This document shows, piece after piece, positions 15,978 to 25,899 of a stretch of DNA of 56,915 bases. The notes under the pieces were generated by a model, which did no database searches, had not been told where the DNA came from, and saw only the letters and a program-made list of their open reading frames with translations. Location of the stretch: assembly GCA_022571415.1 (NCBI GenBank), contig JACZXW010000005.1, positions 1 to 56,915 of the forward strand, given 5' to 3'. Every line of letters begins with the position of its first letter. Position 1 is the first letter of the stretch. The DNA comes from Pseudomonadota bacterium. GTDB lineage: Bacteria; Pseudomonadota; Gammaproteobacteria; Pseudomonadales; Azotimanducaceae. A program made the translations under genes and the position numbers.

Positions 15978-18900
15978 CTAGCTGGAGGATGCTTCTGTGA
16001 TCACCTCTTCAATTGTCCTGAGCAAATTAGCTTCCTGAAAAGGCTTACCCATATACCTGTTGACGCCAAGATCAAGTGCTTCCTGTTTATGTTTCTCTCC
16101 GGTTCGTGAAGTGATCATGATGATGGGCAGTTTCTTCAATCTCTCATCGCGACGAACAATTCGCAGTACTTCGAATCCATCCATCCTAGGCATTTCAATA
16201 TCAAGAAGGATTACATCGGGATAAACCTCCTGCAGCTGGTTGACTGCATCGACACCATCCTTTGCGGTGGTGACTTCCCAACCCTGACGTTCCATCAAAC
16301 GTGAAGTGACCTTACGGACTGTCACCGAATCATCGACTATCATTATGGTGCGAACTTTCTTTTGCGGCTCCGGCGCCTCTTTTATCGTGACAGATTGAAT
16401 TACTCCCTCCATTTGCAGGTCATGGGTGCGTACTAATGCCATGACATCAAGGATAATCACGACGCTACCATCACCAAGTACCGTGGCTCCGGCAAGACCG
16501 CCCACTTCATTGAACTGAGGGCCCAGTGTTTTTACTACAACTTCACGTGAACCTATCACCCTGTCTACCTGCAGCGCCACGGCGTGGTCGCCGCTCCTGG
16601 CAAGGATCACCGGTAACGGAGCAACCATTCCCGTCAGATCCGGCACATCTGACCCTCCCAGCATCCTACCCATGTAATCAAGATGATAGGGCTGCCCGGC
16701 GTATTCAAACATCGGTGCTTCAGGCTGGTAGTATGCTTCAAGTTCATAAGGACTGACGCGAACAATTCCTTCAATCGTATTTAACGGTACCGCATAGATC
16801 TCTTCTTTCACTACCACCATCAATGCCCTATTTATGGACACCGTAAAAGGGATACGAATGGAAAATTCAGTTCCGACACCTATCGTTGAATCAATGGAGA
16901 CGGTTCCACCTAGGGCTTTGATTTCACTGACGACCACATCCATACCGACACCACGACCGGAAATCTGGGTCAATTTTTCCGCTGTACTGAACCCGGCGTC
17001 CATAATGAATTGCATGATTTCATGGTCCGATAAACCAGAATCTTCAGTGATTAGCCCCTTTTCTATCGCTTTCCGGCGAACGGCCTCTACATTGATACCC
17101 CCGCCATCATCGCTGACATTGAGGATTACATAGCCACCTTCTCTCGATAACCTCAGGCTGATTCGACCCTGCTCGGGCTTTCCGGCTTCCTGACGTTTTT
17201 CTGCGGATTCAATACCATGGTCAACCGCATTTCGAAGCATGTGTTCCAGCGGTGCTACAATTCTTTCCAGGACATTTCTGTCCAATTCACCTTCAATATT
17301 AAACGCATCGAAACGAACGGATTTTCCTATCTCTGCACTAACCTGTCTGACAATTCTTCTCAGCCGCGGAATTAACCTTGCAAATGGGACCATCCTAGTT
17401 CGCGTAAGGCCTTCTTGTAATTCACTGCCAATTCGGGATTGCTGGTGTAACAGTGTCTCTGCGTCCCGACTTCTGTTGACCAGTGTTTCCTTTAGATCCA
17501 ACATATCGGAGGCGCTCTCACTCAGGGTTCTTGAGATTTCCTGAAGCATGGTGTAACGATCCATCTCTAAATCATCGAAAGACGAATCACTTTTACCAGA
17601 ATGAGCCCTGATTAATGTTTCCCGGGATTCGGCTTCGATTTCAAGTTTCCGCACCTGCTCTCGAATACGACCAATGGTTGCCTCCATCTCCTGTATAGCT
17701 TCGCCAAAATCCGAAATCTGTTGTTCGACCCTGCCCCGTGTGATATTGGATTCCCCTGAAAGGCTGATCAGTTCTTCCAATAAATCCGCCGACACGCGCA
17801 CCATCTCCTGAGTTTTTGTTGCAGACCCAGGCTTGACGGCGGCGTCGCTTGGACCTTCAGAGGGTTTTGGTTCTTCGGTGGAAACCTGCACATCGCTAAC
17901 CGCGGGAACGGTTTCACCAGCAACATCTTTTGTTAGTGACGCGAGTTCATCTTCTGAGGCTTCCCCGCTTGCCAGCTTGCCATAAATTGCTACGCGACGG
18001 GTTATTTCATCCTGGCGCTGATTCAGAAGCGCAAAAAATTCCTGATTCAGATCCACCGGGTTTTGTTGAATACCTATCAGGAAAGATTCGAAATTGTGTA
18101 CAAACTCTCCCAGACTGTTCATTCCTGCCATTCTGGCGCCACCCTTGAATGTATGCAGATGGCGAAGCAGATCATTCAAATACTCACTGGTTTCGGTATT
18201 TTCACTCCAGTTTTGGATGCTTCCGTCGATCCCTTCTAACAGCTCATCAGTCTCTTCGAGGAAAATTGGTAAAACGTCTTCATCAATCTCATCGGCGGCC
18301 AGATCAGCCTCCTCGACCTGCGGCGCCACATCAACCTGTTCTGTAACTGTTTCAACGACTTTAACCCGCTCGCCGGATTCCGGCGCGGCACTCATATCAC
18401 CATCAAACAGCAACGATGCCAGTTCTTCTTCGCTTGCCTCGTTAACTGCCAGTTTGTTGTAAATTTCGACCCTTCGAGTGATCTCATCCTGACGCCGGTT
18501 TAGCAGGGTGAAAAATGCATCATCCAAATCTACCGGTTTTTGCTGCACACTGATCAGGAACGTCTCGAAGTTGTGAGTGAATTGCCCGAGACTATTCAAA
18601 CCTGCCATGCGCGCACCACCCTTGAGGGTATGCAGGTGTCTCAAAAGAACATCCAGGTTCCCTGGTGAAGCGGTATCTTCACTCCAATTGAGAACACTAT
18701 TGTCTATTCCCTCCAGTAATTCCTCCGCCTCCTCGAGAAAGATTGGCAATATATCTTCATCGATATCGTCTTCAGGCAAAGCTTTTGCTAAAGCCTCCTC
18801 TGCAACCGCTGGTAGGTCGTCAGCGGTCTTTTCAGCTACTTCTACTTCTTCTACTTCTTCTACTTCTTCTACTTCTTCTACTTCTTCCAGCGCATCCAGC

Positions 18901-21900
18901 AGGGCAATAACATCAGTATCGCCCGCAACATCCTGGCTAGCCGCAATGCGATCAAAAATACTGACCAACCTTTCGTGTCCGGATTTCAGTGCACTGATAA
19001 TCGTTTCATCAGGTGTGGTCTGGGCCTTGCCATAGACACGCAAGAGGCTGTTTATCAGCTCTTGCAGTTCCGATTGACCCAGCGCGTCTGCCTGCTCCAG
19101 CGCATCGTTCAGCTCGGCTACAACAGCTGCAACATGATCTTCCTGCCAATCGCTTGAAACCACGTCTTCCCTGCTGAGGAGTTCTATTTTCTCAAAGTCG
19201 AATTCGGCAATCCTTTCAGGAGAGGAAATCAGTACAGCCTGTGTCGCTGCAACCTGGTCATTCATACCACTGATGCCATCACGAAATTCCGACAAACTAG
19301 CAACTATCGCCTTAATCAGGACAGTCCCCGTTTCAACGACCCTGATAAATTCAGCATCAGGAGTCTTGACTTGAGTTAAGTATCCACCAGCCAACTGCTC
19401 AAGGGGTGCTGCAATCGTCGCAATGCTCGGGATTTCAGCCATCGCCGCACTACCCTTTAAGGTATGGAATGCTGCGACCAGGTCACCGTTCACTGCGTCA
19501 GGAGATCCAAGAAATTCCTGTATCACCTCAAGACGCTCGTTAGCTTCAGCCACAAATATATCATCCAGCTCGAGATCGTCAGATTCCAGTAATTCATCTG
19601 TGGTTAAAGTCGCATTTGTCTCAATTGCTTCCGCTTCCTGGTCAGCTTCTTCCTCGCTCGCTGTAATTTCACTTTCAACTTCTGTTTCTGCAGCTTCTGC
19701 CGGCGACTGCAGAGTATCTGTAGAATCCAGCGCAAGGTCCTCGAGGTCATCCTCTACCGCTTCTTCCTCACTGGCTGTCTGTTCGGCCGCTCCCTCATCA
19801 ATCTCAACTTTATCCAGGTCAAAGTCCGTAATCGATTCTTCGCTGGATATGTCCCCAACGATTGCCCGGTCGACCTCTTTGGATTCCGCTGTTGTTTCTA
19901 ATTCTTCTGGCGCTTGTGTTTCAGCTGGCACTGCTTCGTCAGTGACCGGAAGTTCTTCGACGCGCACTTCTTCCTCGGTGACTGTTTCTGCTGAGGCTGA
20001 CGCTTCATCCTCCACGAGAGCTTCGTCCGCGACAGCTAATTTTTCCGCTCGAGTGATCATTTCATCAACGACGAACGCTTCCTGATTCTGGTTCCTGAAC
20101 AGCTCCAAACCCCCGGGGATGCTTTCAATCACCTCTGCAAGCAACGACACCATGCCGGTTCCCGGCTGGACGGAATGCTCGACAACCCCATTCAACATAT
20201 TTTCAATCGACCAGGCCAGTTCCCCGATTACGGTGGCACCTACCATGCGACCACTGCCTTTTAATGTATGGAATGCTCTGCGCAGTTCTGCCAGGGCCAC
20301 TTCATTATCCAAATCGGCTTGCCACAGAGGGAAATACTCGCCAATAGTCTCCAGCACCTCATCAACCTCTTCGACAAATATTTCGAGTATTTCGTCGTCA
20401 ACACGGTCATCTTCCTCGTCATCTGTCGGTTCGACCGTTTCTGCTTCCGGCTCCGGATCTGGTTCAACTTCAGGTTCTGCCTGTACCTCCACCTGCTCAC
20501 CTTCCAAGTGATCATCTGCTACAACTTCTTCCTTCTTCTCTTCAGTTTCCTCCTCATCTGCTGGGGCTTGCTCCCCTACCTTAAATCCGAGTTTTTCAAC
20601 TGCTGATTCCGCTACATCAAGCATTTGAATGTAGGGATCACGAGCATTTTCCAGTAACCGCTCAAGATAATAGTCAATACTCGTTATCGCATCTGCCAGA
20701 TCATCCATGGCGGACAATTCCGGTCGAACCTTGTTTTTTAAAAGAGATTCCTTTACGTAACGAGATGCAGAAGTCAGAACATCGCCAGATCGTTCCTGAT
20801 TCACGATCAACAGACCGCCCCTGAGTACCGATAAATCATCAGGTAAATTTTTGAGCTTTTCATGATCAAAATCGGAAGACACAAACTCGATCAAGGCATC
20901 CCTGCACCCCGCCAGGCCGACTCGAGTTTCTCTAACCACTGCTGCGTGTGCTTCATTTAGATCACCAAAGCTTTCACCCGGCGATCCTTCATCCGGCCCA
21001 CCAGCAATCGATCCCAGCGCCGCTTGTATTTCCAGCAGGTCCTCTGCCATTTTCAACAGCGTTTCTTCATCCGGGTGGTCACGGCTTTCTTCAACGACCC
21101 GGATAATTTCCAGCTGTTTACTGACTGCTTGCTGGTGTTCCTGCAGACCTACCACTATCAAAGTACTCGAGATTTGCTCCAGGTTAGGCACCAATTGGAC
21201 AAGATCACCGACGTCCGGATTGCTGGAGCGAACATATAGATCCAGTTTGTCAGTAACGTCGTTTAATTCTTCAATGAGTATTTTCGCGACCGCAGCCAGA
21301 GTTTCGTCATCCGGCCCAATGTTGACCTTCTCCGTTTCAACGACAACCGCTGCAGCCGCAAAAATCTCTTTAACAATGAGTATTTTTGCCGTTTCTTTCT
21401 CAGCCTTGTTAATTTCCTTTAGTATGCCGAGCGCTAGTTCTTCAGGGACTGGCTCAGACAAGGCACCTACCCCTCCTTCGGATAACCTCGCCAACTCCAC
21501 ATCAATGGCTTTGAAGTGCGTAACTACAGGAACGCCAAGCTTGATAGCGCCGGTTGCAACCCCTTCCACCAGGGCAATACCCAACTGGGAAAGGTTGCCC
21601 ACGGGAGATTCGCCGCATAATTTAATGAGCATCGAAAATATCTTGCCCATCAACGAAAGATTTTCCCTTGCTTTGGTTTTCTTCAGGAGAGCGGCAAGAG
21701 CCTGGCTGTAACGCTTTCTTAATTTTGGAACATTCGCCACACCATTTGCTTCGACGTAAGCATCAACCACGTCCTTGACGGGTGCCTCGAGAACCGGAGA
21801 AAGATTTGGACCCGACTCGCTTGGCTCCGCACCTGCACCACCAATTCGTTCCTCGCCCATGGCGACCCGGAGATTGTTCACCATTGGCAGATAATTCTGT

Positions 21901-22241
21901 TCTGAATCACTCTGGTCGCGTTGAATCAAATCGAGGTAGCCAGGCATCTGCAAAATAGTTTGCATGAGTATTTCCTGCGCCCTCGACACATCAGGTACGC
22001 TGTTGTTCATCAACGACTGGGCTAACTGCTCCATTTCGCTTGCAACTTGCACCGGCCCGCTCAGCTCAACCATTGTCATAGTGCCGTGAACCTGGTGCAG
22101 GGACGTCAGGCACGCCCGCATGCTACTTGCATCGTCCGGAGACTCTGCAACAGCTTCTAACGCATGCCGGGCCTGGTCCAGGGTATTTGATATTTCCCCT
22201 TTGACCCAATCCAGCGCTACATAGTCCGGAGTTGAACTCAT
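15978..22241 (-). CDS. chpA: Chp-system hybrid sensor kinase ChpA with multiple Hpt domains and a C-terminal receiver
   Basis: At 2087 residues this is the CheA-type kinase of the type IV pilus chemosensory system. After a degenerate N-terminal Hpt/FimL-like region, four Hpt motifs are seen: HTLKGS near residues 657 and 924, HTLKGG near 1203 and HTFKGG near 1361. A CheA dimerisation region (RVSADLLEELISLSGE) follows, then the HATPase core (HMLRNAVDHGIE near 1670, SDDGGGI, ISGRGVGMDVV), a CheW-like regulatory domain, and a receiver with VDDSVTVRK and phospho-acceptor LLDIEMPRMDG near 2012. Long acidic linkers separate the Hpt domains; one has a 9-bp tandem repeat. It phosphorylates PilG and PilH to control pilus extension and retraction. 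The genes pilJ, pilI, pilH and pilG lie directly upstream. Confidence 0.95.
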   Translation of the reverse strand: MSSTPDYVALDWVKGEISNTLDQARHALEAVAESPDDASSMRACLTSLHQVHGTMTMVELSGPVQVASEMEQLAQSLMNNSVPDVSRAQEILMQTILQMPGYLDLIQRDQSDSEQNYLPMVNNLRVAMGEERIGGAGAEPSESGPNLSPVLEAPVKDVVDAYVEANGVANVPKLRKRYSQALAALLKKTKARENLSLMGKIFSMLIKLCGESPVGNLSQLGIALVEGVATGAIKLGVPVVTHFKAIDVELARLSEGGVGALSEPVPEELALGILKEINKAEKETAKILIVKEIFAAAAVVVETEKVNIGPDDETLAAVAKILIEELNDVTDKLDLYVRSSNPDVGDLVQLVPNLEQISSTLIVVGLQEHQQAVSKQLEIIRVVEESRDHPDEETLLKMAEDLLEIQAALGSIAGGPDEGSPGESFGDLNEAHAAVVRETRVGLAGCRDALIEFVSSDFDHEKLKNLPDDLSVLRGGLLIVNQERSGDVLTSASRYVKESLLKNKVRPELSAMDDLADAITSIDYYLERLLENARDPYIQMLDVAESAVEKLGFKVGEQAPADEEETEEKKEEVVADDHLEGEQVEVQAEPEVEPDPEPEAETVEPTDDEEDDRVDDEILEIFVEEVDEVLETIGEYFPLWQADLDNEVALAELRRAFHTLKGSGRMVGATVIGELAWSIENMLNGVVEHSVQPGTGMVSLLAEVIESIPGGLELFRNQNQEAFVVDEMITRAEKLAVADEALVEDEASASAETVTEEEVRVEELPVTDEAVPAETQAPEELETTAESKEVDRAIVGDISSEESITDFDLDKVEIDEGAAEQTASEEEAVEDDLEDLALDSTDTLQSPAEAAETEVESEITASEEEADQEAEAIETNATLTTDELLESDDLELDDIFVAEANERLEVIQEFLGSPDAVNGDLVAAFHTLKGSAAMAEIPSIATIAAPLEQLAGGYLTQVKTPDAEFIRVVETGTVLIKAIVASLSEFRDGISGMNDQVAATQAVLISSPERIAEFDFEKIELLSREDVVSSDWQEDHVAAVVAELNDALEQADALGQSELQELINSLLRVYGKAQTTPDETIISALKSGHERLVSIFDRIAASQDVAGDTDVIALLDALEEVEEVEEVEEVEEVEVAEKTADDLPAVAEEALAKALPEDDIDEDILPIFLEEAEELLEGIDNSVLNWSEDTASPGNLDVLLRHLHTLKGGARMAGLNSLGQFTHNFETFLISVQQKPVDLDDAFFTLLNRRQDEITRRVEIYNKLAVNEASEEELASLLFDGDMSAAPESGERVKVVETVTEQVDVAPQVEEADLAADEIDEDVLPIFLEETDELLEGIDGSIQNWSENTETSEYLNDLLRHLHTFKGGARMAGMNSLGEFVHNFESFLIGIQQNPVDLNQEFFALLNQRQDEITRRVAIYGKLASGEASEDELASLTKDVAGETVPAVSDVQVSTEEPKPSEGPSDAAVKPGSATKTQEMVRVSADLLEELISLSGESNITRGRVEQQISDFGEAIQEMEATIGRIREQVRKLEIEAESRETLIRAHSGKSDSSFDDLEMDRYTMLQEISRTLSESASDMLDLKETLVNRSRDAETLLHQQSRIGSELQEGLTRTRMVPFARLIPRLRRIVRQVSAEIGKSVRFDAFNIEGELDRNVLERIVAPLEHMLRNAVDHGIESAEKRQEAGKPEQGRISLRLSREGGYVILNVSDDGGGINVEAVRRKAIEKGLITEDSGLSDHEIMQFIMDAGFSTAEKLTQISGRGVGMDVVVSEIKALGGTVSIDSTIGVGTEFSIRIPFTVSINRALMVVVKEEIYAVPLNTIEGIVRVSPYELEAYYQPEAPMFEYAGQPYHLDYMGRMLGGSDVPDLTGMVAPLPVILARSGDHAVALQVDRVIGSREVVVKTLGPQFNEVGGLAGATVLGDGSVVIILDVMALVRTHDLQMEGVIQSVTIKEAPEPQKKVRTIMIVDDSVTVRKVTSRLMERQGWEVTTAKDGVDAVNQLQEVYPDVILLDIEMPRMDGFEVLRIVRRDERLKKLPIIMITSRTGEKHKQEALDLGVNRYMGKPFQEANLLRTIEEVITEASSS
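18837..18889. repeat. 9-bp tandem repeat inside chpA (acidic linker)
   Basis: About five to six copies of a CTTCTTCTA unit (read on the plus strand) encode a VEE-rich stretch in the linker before the third Hpt domain. The unit is a multiple of three, so copy-number change would alter linker length without shifting the frame. Confidence 0.8.
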
Positions 22242-22274
22242 GCCATTTCCATCTCGATACTCTTGTTAGCGATA

Positions 22275-24299
22275 CTATTCCGGCAACTTGAAACTGGTCA
22301 CCGAGGCGCGCAATTCGCTTGTGGTTTTAGCCAGACCACCCACGGCAATAGCTGTTGATTTGGCGCCATTGGTCGTCTGAGAAGAAAGCTCCTTGATGCT
22401 CTTCATTGTATTGGATATCTTGCCTGCCGAAACGGCTTGTTGTCGGGCAGCGTCGGAAATGTTCTCGATAATTTCAGCCAGGGACTTGGATACGCCTTCA
22501 ATCTCGCCTAACGCGACCCCAGCATCCTTTGCCAGTCGTGTACCCTGGACGACCTCTGCTGTGGTCTGTTCCATCGAACTTACCGCTTCATTCGTGTCAC
22601 TTTGGATGGTTTTGACCAAGGCAGAAATTTGCTTCGCCGCCGCCCCTGATCTCTCTGCAAGTCTTTGCACTTCATCGGCTACAACAGCAAAACCCTTACC
22701 GGCATCCCCCGCCATAGACGCCTGGATAGCGGCATTGAGTGACAAGATATTAGTCTGGTCGGCAATGTCATTAATCAGGGCAACGATATCTCCAATCTCT
22801 TGTGAGCTCTCGCCCAGACGTTTGATTCGCTTCGCGGTTTCCTGAATCTGGCCTCGAATATTATCCATCCCATCAATGGTATTTTGAACCATCGACGCAC
22901 CTTTATTTGCTATGTCCACCGATCGTTCGGCAACGGATGATGACTCGGCGGCATTGTAAGATACCATGTCGATGGATACCGCCATTTCGTTCACGGACTC
23001 TGAGACATCCGCAATCTCATTCAATTGCCGTTGTGTCGCCCGGGTCAATTCCTGTACAGACTTCTGTGTACGGTCTGCGACGGTGGAAACCTGCACTGAC
23101 GTTTCATTGATTTTTGAAACCAATGCACGCATCTGATCGATGGAAAAATTAATCGAGTCCGCAATCGCCCCCGTGAAACTCTCCGTCACCGTTGCCTGCA
23201 CTCTTAAATCACCATCTGCAAGATCCGCTAATTCGTCCAGTAACTGTAAAATCGCCGCCTGGTTTTCCTCGTTAGTTCGTGCTGCGTCACCCGTAATCTT
23301 GCTAACCTGTCGATAAACGAGAAAACCGATCAGCAGGAATAGAAAAAGTGAACCTAGAACGAACCCTAGGCCAATTACTGGCGAGGCAAATCCCTGACCA
23401 CTATGGCTCTCATAAGAATCGATAAGCTCATCAGAGGCCAGCAGTAAATCAGCAGAATCCGCGAAAATCGCATCGGCCGCGGTTTTAATTCCCACTACAT
23501 CCATGGATCGCGTAAAGATTTCATCGGCCCTTGTGGAAACGGTCCGGAAAAGTTCTTCAATTTTTATAAGGCTGGTTTTTATTCTGGGATCCCTCGCTGC
23601 TGTCAACAACAGCTCTCTATCTCCATTGGCCAGTCCATCGAGAACCCGTTTAAATGTCTGGCTATCACGATTAAAATTGCCGGAAAGATTCTGCGCACTG
23701 CCGACTTCAAGAACCTTATCAACGCTGTGGGACATTCTTTCGATGAGCAAGGATTGTCGCTGGGCCAGGGCAATTTCATTGGCAGACGCAGATAATCTCA
23801 GCATCGCGGCGACTACCTCGTTGTTTTCGCCCTGTATTGATGACATGGTAATCGACAGATCTCCTGAGAGATCTCTCAGGTACGACACCGCTTCCTGATT
23901 GGCAAGGATTAGATCGACATTTGTTTTCATCTCGTTCCACACCACGGTCATCTCACTGAGCTGATTTTGCGACATCAATGATGAAACCGGTAAATTGGTT
24001 ACCGGGTTTCCATTCCGCAGGAATCCGAGCTCAGTATCGAACTGATTCCTGCTTTGCATAAGCTCCGGATAAATTTCTACGTTGCCTTGTGAGGCACTCA
24101 ATGCTTGCTTGGCTATTTCCTGTGACAAGACCTTTAATTTGTTGGCATATTCAAGATAGTCACTCGTTTGCCGGGAGTCCCTATTTATGAAGTAATAGTT
24201 ACCGGCGAATCCTGCAGTAAGAATAAACAAGACAACAACCATGATCACGATCATCGGATTTTGGGAAAAACTCTCAGCGCCATTAGATTTATCAGCCAT
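22275..24299 (-). CDS. pilJ: Type IV pilus methyl-accepting receptor PilJ
   Basis: The 674-residue receptor has a first membrane span near residues 17-38 (MIVIMVVVLFILTAGFAG), a periplasmic PilJ-type sensory region and a second span near 310-335 (GLGFVLGSLFLFLLIGFLV). A HAMP-like segment and a cytoplasmic signalling domain follow, with the hairpin tip DIADQTNILSLNAAIQASMAGDAGKGFAVVADEVQ partially quoted here only as the family marker (IADQTNILSLNA). The QASMAG variant is typical of PilJ. In Pseudomonas PilJ senses surface contact through pilin and signals to ChpA. The start is ATG 24299 with AAAGGA upstream; a TTG at 24302 is adjacent. No pilK methyltransferase gene follows. Confidence 0.95.
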   Translation of the reverse strand: MADKSNGAESFSQNPMIVIMVVVLFILTAGFAGNYYFINRDSRQTSDYLEYANKLKVLSQEIAKQALSASQGNVEIYPELMQSRNQFDTELGFLRNGNPVTNLPVSSLMSQNQLSEMTVVWNEMKTNVDLILANQEAVSYLRDLSGDLSITMSSIQGENNEVVAAMLRLSASANEIALAQRQSLLIERMSHSVDKVLEVGSAQNLSGNFNRDSQTFKRVLDGLANGDRELLLTAARDPRIKTSLIKIEELFRTVSTRADEIFTRSMDVVGIKTAADAIFADSADLLLASDELIDSYESHSGQGFASPVIGLGFVLGSLFLFLLIGFLVYRQVSKITGDAARTNEENQAAILQLLDELADLADGDLRVQATVTESFTGAIADSINFSIDQMRALVSKINETSVQVSTVADRTQKSVQELTRATQRQLNEIADVSESVNEMAVSIDMVSYNAAESSSVAERSVDIANKGASMVQNTIDGMDNIRGQIQETAKRIKRLGESSQEIGDIVALINDIADQTNILSLNAAIQASMAGDAGKGFAVVADEVQRLAERSGAAAKQISALVKTIQSDTNEAVSSMEQTTAEVVQGTRLAKDAGVALGEIEGVSKSLAEIIENISDAARQQAVSAGKISNTMKSIKELSSQTTNGAKSTAIAVGGLAKTTSELRASVTSFKLPE

Positions 24300-24330
24300 C
24301 AAAGATTCCTTTACAAATTGTTTTTCAGTT

Positions 24331-24873
24331 CTAAGAAGCTACTGCCAACTTCTCTAGCTCCGGATGCTCGGCGAGTGCAGTTAGGCTGAGCACTGGCCAT
24401 TGAATCCCGGCGACTCGGTAACTACCACGAACAAAAGGTCTGAACATGTCATCAATGTCATCAACAACTGCGTCAAAAGCATCATTGGGAAAATGTTGCA
24501 TTCCCAAAGACTCGTCAACAATGAATCCAAAATATTGATCTTCGTCTTCCACGGCGATAACTCTTCGCTGGCTCATGGCAAATTCGGACAACTCTCCAAA
24601 AAAAACCGCAAGATCAAGTACTGCCATCAGCTTGCCTCGCACATTCCCTACGCCAACAACGAAATCCTTCACCCCCGGCAAACGAGTTGCCTGTGGCACC
24701 CGCATTGTTTCTGCTACTTCATCTATCGGAACGACAAACCTTTGCCCTAATAAGTTGAATCCGACTCCGGCCCAGAGCGTCTGAGTATTCTCTTTGGAAG
24801 GTAACTCTCTTGCTATCTCCTGGCTTCGCTCTGCCAGGGATACAAGAAATTCAAATGGTGTGACTTCGCTCAT
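24331..24873 (-). CDS. pilI: CheW-like coupling protein PilI
   Basis: The 180-residue protein is a CheW adaptor: FNLLGQRFVVPIDEVAETMRVP, VVGVGNVRGKLMAVLDLAVFF and FGFIVDESLGMQHF are the recognisable segments. It links the PilJ receptor to the ChpA kinase on the cytoplasmic face of the membrane. An AGGTCAG sequence precedes the ATG. It lies 15 bp after pilH and 31 bp before pilJ in the same orientation, giving the standard pilG-H-I-J order. Confidence 0.93.
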   Translation of the reverse strand: MSEVTPFEFLVSLAERSQEIARELPSKENTQTLWAGVGFNLLGQRFVVPIDEVAETMRVPQATRLPGVKDFVVGVGNVRGKLMAVLDLAVFFGELSEFAMSQRRVIAVEDEDQYFGFIVDESLGMQHFPNDAFDAVVDDIDDMFRPFVRGSYRVAGIQWPVLSLTALAEHPELEKLAVAS

Positions 24874-24888
24874 CTGACCTCATCCAAT

Positions 24889-25248
24889 TTATAATACTGA
24901 CCTCATCACGGAGATCAGTTCATTGGCGTCCACGGGTTTGGTAATGTACCCCTTGGCACCTTGCCTCTCGCCCCATACCTTATCCGTTTCCTGGTCTTTA
25001 CTGCTTACGATGATAACCGGGATATGCTGTGTCTTTGCTCCTCTGCACAGCTGCCGGGTCGCATGAAAGCCGTTCATGCCGGGCATCACAATGTCCATCA
25101 ATACGACGTCAGGTTGTTCCTTTATGGCCAGGGCAACACCATCGTGGCCATTTTCAGCAGTAATAACTTCGTGGCCGAGCCCTTCCAGCATTTCCTTAAA
25201 CTGGAAGACTTCAGTGGGTGAATCGTCTATTACCAATACTTTTGACAT
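24889..25248 (-). CDS. pilH: Twitching response regulator PilH
   Basis: A stand-alone CheY-like receiver of 119 residues with VLVIDDSPTE (acidic pocket), the phospho-acceptor in VVLMDIVMPGMNGF, the VSSKDQETD switch segment and the conserved Lys in KGYITKPVDANEL. In the Pseudomonas system PilH acts opposite to PilG, as a phosphate sink or promoter of retraction. It is the second gene of the pilGHIJ-chpA operon, and no output domain is present. Confidence 0.93.
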   Translation of the reverse strand: MSKVLVIDDSPTEVFQFKEMLEGLGHEVITAENGHDGVALAIKEQPDVVLMDIVMPGMNGFHATRQLCRGAKTQHIPVIIVSSKDQETDKVWGERQGAKGYITKPVDANELISVMRSVL

Positions 25249-25265
25249 TTATTGCTCTCCAAACA

Positions 25266-25652
25266 TCAATCGACTTTGACGTGATCCCTGATAGCGCTTA
25301 GCAATTCATCTTTGCTAAACGGTTTGGTTAGGTACTGGTCAGAACCCACAATACGTCCCTTTGCACGATCGAACAGACCGTCTTTACTCGATAGCATGAT
25401 GACAGGCGTGTTCTGGTAAGCACTGTTGTTCTTGATTAGCGCACAAGTCTGGTAGCCGTCTAATCGCGGCATCATGATGTCAACAAAAATAATGGCAGGT
25501 TGTGTATCTGCTATCTTCGCCAGGGCGTCAAAACCGTCCGTAGCGGTGATAACTTCACAACCAGCCTTGGAGAGAAGGGTTTCGGCTGTTCTTCTGATGG
25601 TCTTGCTATCATCAATGACCATAACCTTGACACCTTCAAAATTGTCACCCAT
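25266..25652 (-). CDS. pilG: Twitching response regulator PilG
   Basis: A 128-residue single receiver with VMVIDDSKTIRRTAE, the phospho-acceptor in IIFVDIMMPRLDGYQ, MLSSKDGLFD and the conserved Lys in QYLTKPFSKDELL. PilG is the main output of ChpA and stimulates pilus extension and, in Pseudomonas, adenylate cyclase CyaB. It is the first gene of the operon. The 247-bp gap to the divergent gshB at 25900 should hold the promoters of both units; within it a TATACAATTAT sequence at about 25871 is a possible -10 region for gshB. Confidence 0.93.
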   Translation of the reverse strand: MGDNFEGVKVMVIDDSKTIRRTAETLLSKAGCEVITATDGFDALAKIADTQPAIIFVDIMMPRLDGYQTCALIKNNSAYQNTPVIMLSSKDGLFDRAKGRIVGSDQYLTKPFSKDELLSAIRDHVKVD

Positions 25653-25899
25653 AGGTCTATCCTGAATTAACCACGCCTTGCGCCAATATCAATAAAAGTG
25701 CATTGGTACCCGTAAGTTGCACCGCTTTTTTTAACACAGTTGTTAAACTCAATCCATAAGTACCCGACAATTAAGGGAATTTCACCACTATCACGCTATT
25801 TCTAGTTTACAATATGTTCTCACTCGCTGCGTACTGCAGGCCCGGACTCGGAGCCTGGTTCGCTCTGTTTTATACAATTATACCGGTTAGTGAGGTCAG

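Noticed and set aside
19423-20085. 220-codon Ser-rich open frame antisense to chpA
   Set aside because: Arises from the Glu/Ala-rich acidic linkers of ChpA read on the opposite strand.
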